Positions 55,276-64,000 of a stretch of DNA of 64,000 nucleotides are shown one piece after another. The notes under the pieces are model-generated. The model had not been told where the DNA came from. It saw nothing but the letters and a program-made list of their open reading frames with translations, and did no database searches. A program made the position numbers and the translations under genes. The stretch covers positions 43,248,916 through 43,312,915 of the forward strand of contig CM076847.1 in the NCBI GenBank assembly GCA_039519185.1. The letters are read 5' to 3'. Within the stretch, counting starts at the first letter, position 1. Each line of letters begins with the position of its first letter. Source of the stretch: Astragalus membranaceus. Taxonomy: Eukaryota; Streptophyta; Magnoliopsida; Fabales; Fabaceae.

Positions 55276-57761
55276 TCCTCCAGTGACACCCTTCATGCAC
55301 ACTCCATTATTGACTGTCTCTCTGCCCTGTGTCCATTCATTGGTGTGAAATTTGTATCCATTGACAAAGTATGTGTGCCATTCTTTAACGCATCTTCGAG
55401 GACCGTCTGATATGTTCCTCAAGTGTTGGTTGGTAGGAGTTGGTGGGAGAGCATAAACATGTTGCCTAAACCACGTTGGAAAATGTGCATTAATATGAGC
55501 AGAAGATTGTTGCTCACTTACGTCCTCTGATGACAAGAAATCCCTAAAAAGAAATAAGTAATTGTTACACATTTGTCTACTTTATATTAACTAATTAATA
55601 TCGATAGTTAATGTTGAGGAACATACTCAATAAATGGTTGCACCTCAGTATAGTTTATCAACACATGAACATGTGCTGAACTTAACTCTTCATCTATTAG
55701 CCAGTGAATTGACTCCTTCCCAGATGGACGACCGGGTAGGCAAAAGACAGACAAAGCTAAATGATGTCTAGGCCATTCAGTATCCATTTCATTTCGACTG
55801 CTTCCAGGAGCAAACTCATTCTTGAAATAATAAGAACAAAAATGTGTTGTTTCACGGTTTAAGTAAGAAGAACATATCGATCCTTCAACTCTAGCTTTGT
55901 TTTTCACCGATCTTTTTGAATCACCCATGAACCTAGAGAAAATGATATTAATTAACATAATAATCATATATTTTAAACTTGTTTCTTATATTATAAAAAT
56001 TAACTGACCTTTCTAACGGATACATCCATCTGTGTTGGACAGGTTCTCCAAGTTTAGCTTCATATGTGAGATGCACCTGTTAAATATGTTGTCAAAAAAA
56101 TTCTTCTCTATAAGCATGACATCTAGATTGTGTCTCAATAGATTATCTTTGCAATAGGGAAGTTCCCAAAAAATAATTTTTTTTGTCCAAGTGTGCCATT
56201 GTCCATAGCCATCTGGACGAGAAACAACATCCGCTACGACTTCCACAGGAGGGATATCCCTAACACTATTCCAAACTTCCTCTGGTGTCAACCAACGAGG
56301 AGGTCCAGCTGTTTCAACATTTCCCTTGATGAACGCATATTTCTGCTTTCTAAATGGGTGATCCATATGTAAGAACCTACGGTGTGAGTCAAACCATGAA
56401 GTTTTTTCCTCCGTATTTAAGACTAAAAGCCTTTGTGTCAACCATGCAAATCGGACACGCCATCTTACCATGTGTCCCCCATCCAGACAACATTCCATAG
56501 GCAGGGAAGTCATTAATGGTCCACATCAAAGCCGCCCTCATCACAAAATTTTGTTTGCGTGCTGCATCATAAGTTAAAACACCATTCCACAACCTTTTTA
56601 GGTCATCAATCAAAGGTTGCAAATATATGTCAATACCAGCCGAGGCTTGAACAATAAATGGGGTAACAATAAATGGACAACATGAATACGGTGTTGCCGA
56701 GGCTTGAATATATGGTGTGAAACCATCAGAGCATAAACCAAGCCGAACATTGCGTGGATCACTGGCAAAATCTGGAAGAACACGATCAAAATGCTTCCAA
56801 GCTTCACCATCAGATGGGTGACGTAATTCACCAGAATTATTTCTATTTTGATGGTGCCACGTCATTTTACCCGCGGTCTCCATTGAAGTAAACATCCTCT
56901 GTAGCCTTGGTATAAGCGGCAGATAGAACATTGCTTTTCGTGGAACCGGTTGGACTCTGCTCATTCCTTTCCTACTGACACGATAGTGTGGCTCTCCACA
57001 CAACTTGCATTCCGACAACTCTCCATCATTTATGCCAAACTCATTGTTATAATAGAGCATGCAACCAGACACACAACAATCAATTCTTTTAGATTTTAAG
57101 CCAAGCTTCGATACCAGTCTTTTAGCTTCATAATAACTTTGCGGCAAAAGCCCTCTAATGGGGGTTCCATGCACAACTCAGCAACATTAAGTTGAGACTT
57201 AAGACCCAACAACCGAACACACATTGATAATTTTGAGTCTTTAGATCCTTCAAATAATGGTTTATTTGTCTCACTCAATTACATGTAAAACCTTTGAGCT
57301 TCCTCATTTGGAACTTCTTTAGCATCATATTCTGGTTCTTCAAAATCCAAACTTACTCCAACAGCGTCAGATATCATTCCCTGATAAACATCTAACGGTT
57401 GTATAATTTGGCCTTCAAATGTCGTAGTCGCTGGATAACTACTTGATGCGGGAGCTACTACTTCAACCGGAACATTAACCGCGGGAACTGCAGCAGCTAC
57501 CCCGGGTCCTACTTCCCCGTGACGATTCCATATCCAATAATTTGGCTTAAACCCATTATTGTACAAATCAAGTCTAACTTCTTCTTCATTTTTTATAAAT
57601 CGAAAGGAACATTTCAAGCACGGACATCTAATACCGTCTTGTCGCGCAAATTCTTCATGGGCCTTAGCACAAAAAATAAACTCTTCTACTCCTTCTACAA
57701 AACATTGCTTTAAACCGGATCTTCTAGGAAACAATCGATCATACATCCAACTACGATCCAT

Positions 57762-58018
57762 AATTTCAAGATCGATCTATGTACTACACTACAACGTAAA
57801 TGAAATAAACTATCAAATAAACTATCAATTACTTTTTATTTTGATATATATTGATATTAATTATTTTATTTTGATATATCAATAAACTATCAATTACCAG
57901 CAACACAATGAATGTTTATATAATGTTATATATTAATAATTTAAACATTATAAATAATAATTGCAAATTTAATTTTTAATTTCAATTTTTATAAGACAAT
58001 ATCTGTTAATGAAATTTA
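57762..58018. other. AT-rich flank upstream of the CACTA transposase
   Basis: Non-coding and about 75-80% A+T by eye, with repeated AAACTATCAATTA and TTTTGATATAT. It may be the 5' UTR/promoter side of the transposase. It has no subterminal CCGCCGG motifs and no CACTA terminus in the needed orientation. Confidence 0.5.
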
Positions 58019-58334
58019 GGCTAAAGTGCTCCCGGGGTCCCTTATCTTTATTTAAAGTAACGAATTTGTCCTTTATGTTTTTTTTGTCCCAAATAAGTCC
58101 TTTATCTTTCAAATTTTTGACACATAAATCCTTTTCCATTAACAGTGTTGATTTATGTTTCAAAAAAAAGGATTTATGTGTTAAAAATTTGAAACATAAA
58201 GGACTGATTTGGGACAAAAAAGGATATATGTGTCAAAAATTTAAAACATAAAGGACTGATTTGGGACAAAAAAAAGATAAAGGACCAAATCCTTACTTTA
58301 AATAAAGATAAGGGACCCTGGGAGCACTTTAGCC
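58019..58334. mobile_element. Mutator-type foldback MITE (GGCTAAAGTGCTCCC termini)
   Basis: 316 bp. GGCTAAAGTGCTCCC at the left pairs with GGGAGCACTTTAGCC at the right, and the arms mirror most of the length (CCTTATCTTTATTTAAAGTA with its complement). The flanks TGAAATTTA (58010-58018) and TAAAATTTA (58335-58343) match at 8 of 9 bases, a 9-bp duplication. The right arm has an extra internal duplication of AAACATAAAGGACTGATTTG. Confidence 0.9.
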
Positions 58335-58343
58335 TAAAATTTA

Positions 58344-58562
58344 TAAGTGAACTTAATAAATAAGTTTTTTCAATATAAATTATTTTGTATTATTATTGCA
58401 AACAAAATTTGTAACAAAATTTTACTATAAATAGTGAAGTAATTAATACTTTATTGATTTTAATATTGTACCAAAAATGTGACTTGAACAAACCAACTTC
58501 TTAGACACTACAATGAGACACAAGAACATGTATTCAAATCATCGACAATAAGCGTTATTAAA
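58344..58562. other. AT-rich spacer
   Basis: Nothing recognisable. A CACTACAATG at about 58508 resembles a CACTA end but lacks subterminal repeats. Confidence 0.5.
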
Positions 58563-59755
58563 TGTAACATCCCTAAATTTTAAAGACTCGTACTATGAAG
58601 CCTAAGACCGATTTAATTATTTGTGGGAATAATTAGTCGTCTCTCGGTGAGGAATAGTCGAGGAAAACGGTCGAGTTTAAATGTCTCCGTCGAATTATGA
58701 TTAAATCACGATTTAAAGGAGGAATTAAGCTGAGGGGCAAAATTGCCTTTTCACCCCTTTAATGTATCAGCCTTATACTGGACCCTTACCCTCACCTCAC
58801 CCTTAACCAATTCTCAACATTTCAGAAAAGAAAAAAGGGACAACTGAAAATAGGAGAGGAGAAGAAGAAGTGGGGCACGAAGGAGAATGAGGAGGGTGAA
58901 GGGGGGATTCTCGATTTCTGAATGCATGTAAGTGATCTCACTCTCATTCCACTCCAATTTTGATTTCCAATCCATTGGTACCATTTTCAATTCCTGATTC
59001 TCCATATTTTCTCTCATCTCCAGTCTGTCCTTGAAGCCTCAATAGTGAAGATGGTGGTGTATTGAATGGCTGGTTGTTTGCATGCTCCGTTTTGCTGTCC
59101 ATAAAGAAGCCTTGTCCAAGTATTTCTGAATTAGAGGGTGTTTTAGGGTTTCAGTAGCTGCTGGTGCAGAGGATGGAAACATCAAATTCGTGGTTGCAAG
59201 TGATTTAAGATGATGATTGAAGTTCATCTGAATTTCTGGGTAAAAACAGTTTTGGTACCCTTCAGTGATTTCATCGTATCTCACTGTACACTACCCCTAT
59301 GAACGTGATTCTTGTTTCTCTGGAAACTAGACACAAAGATCTTCATTTTGGGCACAAGAACCATCGAGTTTCATTGGGAAATGAAGGAGATATCATGTCA
59401 TCAAGTTACGATTTCAGAATCAAGCACTGTCCTGGACCAGTCACCTTGTTTCGGTGATATCTCCCAAGCTACTGAATGCATGTGTGAGAATCTCCCTCCA
59501 TCTGAAAGTAGACGAAATTAACTTCACAATGGGAACTGATTTGAGGAGACTTGGTTACGGATTGGCTAAGATAATTCAGTTTCAAAACTGCACTTTGATT
59601 CTGGAAAACCGAAACAGAAACTGGACATGTCGTTCGTCGAATTTGGGTTCGATTTGTTAAATTCTCGAGATTCACCAGATTCGACATATTGGAGAAGAGG
59701 TTCCGTCCCTTGAAGCTGTTGCTCAGTTGCTGACTTGAATATTTGTGGCTGTCCT

Positions 59756-59905
59756 TACGCTAGTCGGTGCCTAACCGGGTGAGTTCTACTCACGGATAGG
59801 CACACGAACGATTTCAAATAGGCACCGACTAGTCGGTGCCTAACCGCGGAGCCATCTCACGATCGTCTAATCGGGTGAGTTCTACTCACGGATAGGGATG
59901 TTTTT
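59756..59905 (+). repeat. Partial direct duplication in the family B LTR
   Basis: 'CTAGTCGGTGCCTAACCG' and GGGTGAGTTCTACTCACGGA each occur twice (59760-59800 and 59827-59897) about 65-100 bp apart. Confidence 0.85.
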
Positions 59906-60069
59906 GTGTGTCCTGAAAATGTGTCTGTTTTGAGTCATAAGGCAGTTAGCTTGTTTTCGAAAGATTTTGGAACCGAAAACCGTTTTTGAGCAATATCACG
60001 TTTTTACTGTTTTTATTGAAATGTTGAGCAATTTTCGAAATTGTGATTTAAACGCTTTCACTGGAATAT

Positions 60070-62330
60070 TGTAACACCCCCCTTCTAATCAACTAGAATT
60101 TAATTAATTTAAAACCAGAGCTTTCAAAAACTTTTCAATGCAACCACAAGAGGGTGCCACATTTGCGTCAACAACATATATAGTAACGCAAAATTAATTC
60201 ATAAAGTCATAAAGCACGAGATACATAGCACCACAGTCAACATAATTATCCTGTTTAGTCTACGTCAACACAAATATAAAAAAACATCGCAGCGGAAATA
60301 TATCAGGTCTTAAAATATCGAAATACATCACCAAAATAGAAGTTTTGGAACATCAAATAAAACGACAATAAACTAAGACGCCCCCCGGTGCTACGTATCA
60401 GAGCAGACTCAACCAACTAGAAGAAGATACTAGATCACCTTCACTCGTTATCACCTGCACGTTGCCGACATGAGAAGCAACATAAAAGCAGTAGGTTGAG
60501 TCTCTTTACATAAATAATAACAAATAAGATAAGCGTCATATTAGAGAAAGCAACTAGCAACACCAAATCACAGCAATATTAACATACACCATCACTTTAT
60601 ATCATCAAGAAACAACACCGAAGGTATGAATAGTGCATGAAATGCAACCCAACTCCTAGGACATATGCATGTGGATCCATCATCACCTTAATGATAGCCT
60701 TGAGGGCACTCACCAAAATAAGGCTGAAGCCTTCTGCTAACCAATCATTTATCATAAGGCCGAAGCCTTCTGCTCACCAATAAATGCACATGATTATGTG
60801 ACGCCATAAACAATGCACCATACACACCAAAATGATGCAATAGCATACTCACCAATAATTCAATTAGCTCACCAATGATTTTAGTAACTCACCAATAATT
60901 TATCTCACCATTATATATATGTCACCATTAACACACCAATTACACCGTTCACCAAGTAAATATGGATTAAATTGTCACAAAAGGACTAAAACAGCACCAC
61001 CAGGACTAAAACAGCACCACAATAATATAAGACAGCACAGCAATATAACAGCAACAGCAACATAAAAAAAACAGCAACAACAACATTAGAAAAACAGCAA
61101 CAGCAACAGCAACTTTAGAAAAACAGTAACAGCAACTTTGGAAAAAAAACAGCGACAGCAACCTTGGAAAACAGCAACAGCAACTTTGGAAAAAACAGCA
61201 ACACACACGCACATGGGGCAGCCACGTTTTGGCGCCCACCCACCTAGCACACACACACGCACAAAATCAAGCAACATGTCACACGCCTAACCAACAACAC
61301 GAACACACAACACACCACACGCACCAAGCACAAGGGCAAGCCAATTTGGCGCCCTCACTCCTAACACAAGACACGGCACAAGGGGCTGCCACACTTGGCG
61401 CCCCACTGTGCCACACACACTCGCGCCCGAAGCACACACAACACGCATGGGCAGCCACATTTAGCACCCACGCCTAGCACATACCCACGACACACCACGC
61501 CAAATCAAGCAACATACCCCACGCCCTACCAACAACAACACGCACTCACAAGACACAACAACACCACACCTAAAGCGCCTTGGCACCCACCAACAACACC
61601 ACACAAAATACGCATATAACCCACCACTCAATTGCACAACGCCTCAAGCACCAAATTCCAACTCCAAGTCATTCATACAATTCATCAAGCACCTAATAAT
61701 CATTATATTTTCATCCTCAATTTTATTGAATCAATACAACAAACACCTTATATGCATACTTAGTCTCATGTTCATTTTATCACCGAATAACATAGAATCC
61801 TCACCAAACAACATAGAGTTACTAATTTTGAATCTCAACATGTTACAAAACATAAAAACAACACACCAAATCAATCAATTAAACATCCTCAACCTAACTC
61901 ATATAGGGTACCAATCTTATAAATTATTATGAACGAAAGAGAGCCCCCTAACCTTTGGTAATTGAAGAATTCACAAAGCTCCTAGCAATTCACCAAAATC
62001 ACCAACAATCCAAGCTTCTTCTTTCCCTTAGGCTCCACGCGAAGACCCCCTCCCTTGCCCTAGCACCGTCGCGCCTCTTCTCTCTCACTCTTCTCACTTT
62101 CTAATTTTTTTTGATTTTGCACAAGTGAAGACTTCTTCTAAGACTCCTATAATTTTACTAACTTAACTTGGGCCACTTAACGGTAATGGGCCTTATTTTC
62201 ACTCCCATAATTACTTAAACATCTCCTGAAACAAAATAAAACTCTAAATTAATTTAATTTGCTTAAATAAATATTGTAAGCCTTAAATAACTTAATTAAA
62301 TAATTAATTAAATTATTTTGGGGCGTTACA
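60070..62330 (-). mobile_element. Solo LTR related to the chromovirus LTR family
   Basis: 2261 bp. On the plus strand it starts TGTAACACCCCCCTTC and ends TTTTGGGGCGTTACA, so it reads minus (TGTAACGCCCC …). AATAT flanks both sides (60065-60069 and 62331-62335). It shares features with the chromovirus LTRs: CAGCAACAGCAAC tracts (61030-61210, the complement of the GTTGCTGTT repeats), GGCGCC words (61229, 61350, 61397), and the ACGTAGCACC segment at 60390. No internal region is present. Confidence 0.88.
61020..61620 (-). repeat. CAGCAACAGCAAC and ACAC-rich tract in the solo LTR
   Basis: The 61030-61210 block repeats AACAGCAAC with AAAA spacers. 61210-61620 is rich in CACACGC and ACAACAC words with dispersed TTGGCGCCC. 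Cys-, Val- or His-rich open frames over it are artefacts. Confidence 0.8.
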
Positions 62331-62457
62331 AATATAGTCTGGAATGTCGTATATTAAAACTATTTTCAGGATGGATTACGATTGGAAATTCGATTTGGGC
62401 GAAAAACAGAAAAGCGGAATGAGAATCGGATTGGAAAATAGAGAAACAGAACAGACT

Positions 62458-62645
62458 GCACGGGTCGTGCGCCCCTGGGCACGGACCGTGCGTCTGCTTC
62501 GCAATTGGCTGAATTAAGGAATGAAACATCACGCACGAGTCGTGCGCCCCTGGGCACGGATCGTGCGTGAGCTTCGGGTTGGCTGTATAAATTTTGGTGC
62601 ATCACGCACAAGTCGTGCGCCCCTGGGCACAAACCGTGCGTGAGC
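62458..62645 (+). repeat. GCACGGNTCGTGC palindrome cluster
   Basis: Three pairs of the form 'GCACGGGTCGTGCGCCCCTGGGCACGGACCGTGCG' type (never identical), spaced about 65-70 bp (62459, 62532, 62604). Each pair is two palindromes of about 13 bp joined by CCCCTGG. The same motif occurs at 53868-53975 in the related LTR. Confidence 0.88.
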
Positions 62646-63170
62646 TTCTGTTACCGATCCCCGATTTCTCATTTCATCATCCCTTTCGATCCCAAACCAC
62701 TTCTAATCTTCTTCCCAACCAATTTTAAGGATATTGCCTTATTGAAAACCTTATTTTGAAGTTGTTCAACTCATGATTTTGAAAAAGAGCTTTGAAAGCC
62801 TATTTCATTGAAAAACCGAAACCCTAGTATACGTGTGGGTACACCGACTGATGGATTGACTAAATATATATAACTATATATGTCATTGTGTATGATTATA
62901 ACGCCGGATGTCTAACTATTGAATTCATCTAAACGGGTTATAGATCGATATAGATATAAATTATCTAATAAGCTTATGTGATTGATCCTTTGGTAATCAA
63001 AATAAAAAAAAGATATAAATTATCTAACTCTCGAGAATTGATACGTATTGTCATATGTATCGCGTTGGGTGACAATCCGACAAGTAGCATACTAGGGAGG
63101 GTAGTCATGACCCCTTACTTAGGCCCTGAATGTGTTTTGGCGTGGTCAACTCACGGGTTACCGGGATTAG

Positions 63171-64000
63171 TGTAACACCCCGATAAATTCTAATATATAG
63201 AATCATCGAAATGCACTAAATGGCATACATCAGAGTAACTTCCTGTTATTGAAATATTGAACACATCTAAAACTTTAGATAATACATAATAACTGGTTCT
63301 CTGAACCTCATAAACTTTCTGAAAATGCTTAAGTTCCAAAACTTAAGACTTGTACATATCCTGGTGTTCAATACTCAAAACATAAAGTAGCGGAAATGAT
63401 TTTACAACTTGACAATGAAAGTTATACAATCGGAACATAGAAACAATAAACGGAACAAAGGTCTAAAACATTAGACTAGGTCTTCAATGACTCCAAGAGT
63501 CACACCAGCTAACCATGCTTTACCGCCTTTGCTTTCCCCTGTTTCTCTGTAAAAACCACAAATATGAAGGGTGAGATAAACATTATCTCAGTGAGACCTA
63601 TCGAGACCCCTTACAACTCTAGCGGTTCATTATGCCTCGTTTTAAACTCGTGGTCCTAAAAAGCAACCACGTGGAAATACATTTAGTTCCTGTAACCTTC
63701 ATGCTCATGGCCCTCCTAAGCGACACATGAAGCATGCAATCTTTGTTCCATGTTTTTAGCATAACACCTCAGTCTACCTATTTTATAGGCATCTCTTGAC
63801 TTTGGTGAACCCATCCCGCTATTTCTAGCGGGGGAAACATTCTTGAGTCTAGGTTTCGGGGCTCATGACTTCCCCTCCCCTAGTATGCTAACCTCTTAGG
63901 GTCGTCACCCTTTTTCCTCTTGTATTTATTATACATTAACAGTCTGTGTACCCGCAATGGGCTGTTAGTCATTTCAGTCAAGTACCATGTACCATGCCAG
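63171..64000 (-). mobile_element. Family B LTR, minus orientation, truncated by the window end
   Basis: Starts TGTAACACCCCGATAAATTC on the plus strand, the reverse complement of the 3' end of the LTR at 52533-55275. It matches it in order: GGCATACATCAGAGT (63222), ATATTGAACACAT (63253), the stretch before CTCAGTGAGACC (63588), and GGGGCTCATGACTTCCC (63859). Whether it is a solo LTR or the 3' LTR of a full element cannot be told from the window. Confidence 0.8.

Larger units (their letters stand above)
51997..57761 (-). pseudogene. CACTA transposase (tnp2/TNPD-like), internally deleted and interrupted
   Basis: Minus strand. It starts MDRSWMYDRL (57761) with the transposase-associated zinc domain (FIFCAKAHEEFARQDGIRCP … CSFRFIKNEEEV). 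The tnp2 N-terminal part follows: GLKSKRIDCCVSGCMLYYNN, CKLCGEPHYRV, WKHFDRVLPDFASDPRNVRL, GLCSDGFTPY, LMWTINDFPAYGMLSGWGTH, CPICM, WFDSHRRFLHMDHPFR. At about 56085 FFDNIFN is joined out of frame to the DUF4218 end (LTYEAKLGEPVQHRWMYP), so the middle of the catalytic region is gone. A spliceable intron (about 56013-55934) precedes GDSKRSVKNKARVEGSICSS and SVFCLPGRPSGK. Next is HINAHFPTWFRQHV, and after the solo LTR a DUF4216 module (DFYGVVQHLYELLYP, CNWFDP, VRQVYYVPYPS), ending EWDSN. Other breaks: TAA near 57278, frame changes near 57165 and 56405, TAA near 52347. Confidence 0.9.
39624..57785 (-). mobile_element. CACTA (En/Spm-type) transposon with two nested LTR insertions
   Basis: The plus-strand left end is CACTACAAGTAAAATTGG at 39624 (after GAA), followed by subterminal CCGCCGGAA / TTCCGGCGG motifs (39655-39758, continuing 49375-49440 after the chromovirus). 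The transposase and accessory genes read minus from 57761, so this end is the element's 3' end. Subtracting the insertions leaves about 5.8 kb up to the transposase start. The expected right terminus (ending TGTAGTG) is not seen between 57762 and 58562. The closest thing, TACTACACTACAACG at 57780, has the wrong orientation. The right boundary given is therefore nominal. Confidence 0.8.
58563..63170 (+). mobile_element. Family B LTR, plus orientation, 3' part replaced by an opposing LTR
   Basis: Starts TGTAACATCCCTAAATTTTA at 58563. It shares with the LTR at 52533 the order of a GGTACCATTTTCAATTCC-like segment, CTGGGTAAAA, GTGAGTTCTA, the GCACGGGTCGTGC palindromes (62458-62645) and TCATGACCC … AGGCCC near the right end. 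It is interrupted by the solo LTR at 60070-62330 and stops at 63170, where an LTR of the same family begins in reverse. Its own TGTTACA end is not seen. Confidence 0.75.

Noticed and set aside
57780..57800. TACTACACTACAACG as the right CACTA end
   Set aside because: Orientation is wrong for the right terminus, and no subterminal repeats lie next to it.
1..64000. A new multi-gene functional system (defence, biosynthesis or signalling)
   Set aside because: All coding remnants belong to known transposon families or one pectinesterase fragment. No set of intact neighbouring genes exists in the window.

Overview
The window looks like repeat-dense intergenic DNA from a plant nuclear genome. I see no intact host gene, tRNA gene, rRNA gene or CRISPR array. 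Nearly everything that can be interpreted is a transposable element or its debris. A papilionoid legume, perhaps of the clover/medick/pea group, is the best guess. The reasons are Ogre/Tat-type LTRs with a tRNA-Arg-like primer binding site, a foldback MITE of the 'ATGTTTTTAGTCCCT' type, and high A+T with long AT and TC microsatellites. The host assignment is inference.

Layout, left part. 1-1853: the 3' tail and 3' LTR of an Athila-like Ty3/gypsy element. 1854-4294: a 5'-truncated LTR ending in GGGGTGTTACA. 4295-7337: the degenerate 3' end of a Tat-lineage gypsy polyprotein, then ~120-bp tandem repeats and a probable LTR. 7338 onward: a CACTA transposon terminus, followed by gene-like 5'-leader sequence and a broken two-exon pectinesterase fragment (8845-9726) with a MITE in its intron. 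9774-10399: a MITE carrying a GGTCAACGCC minisatellite.

Middle part, a four-level nest. A Tat-lineage element lies on the minus strand, with RNase H and integrase at 36030-38215. Beyond the 3' end of its pol is an opposite-strand ORF with a plant mobile domain (10515-12734, resuming 34979-35930). That ORF is split by a minus-strand Ty1/copia element (12735-34978). The copia polyprotein is split by a ~3.96-kb solo LTR (15648-32553, TSD CTAGG). The solo LTR is split by a 12.9-kb LTR element with no coding capacity (19025-31965, TSD AACAC). Matching target-site duplications give the order of insertion.

Right part. 38224-39623 is another Tat/Ogre-type LTR fragment carrying a tRNA-derived SINE with a 13-bp duplication. 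At 39624 a CACTA element begins, with transposase and accessory genes on the minus strand (49735-57761). It holds a full-length Tekay/Del-like chromovirus (39759-49374) and a solo LTR (52533-55275, TSD TCCTC). Its transposase lacks the central part, so it is not autonomous. 57762-64000 holds a foldback MITE and three more LTRs, two of the family of the 52533 LTR in opposite orientations and one solo LTR related to the chromovirus.

Functionally nothing here appears active. Every polyprotein has stops or frameshifts, many of them the C-to-T type expected of methylated, silenced DNA. The most interesting items are the antisense mobile-domain ORF of the Tat element, the non-coding 12.9-kb element and the LTR module it shares with three relatives, the SINE, and the GGCGCC palindrome arrays in the chromovirus LTRs. 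I found no new defence, biosynthetic or regulatory system.
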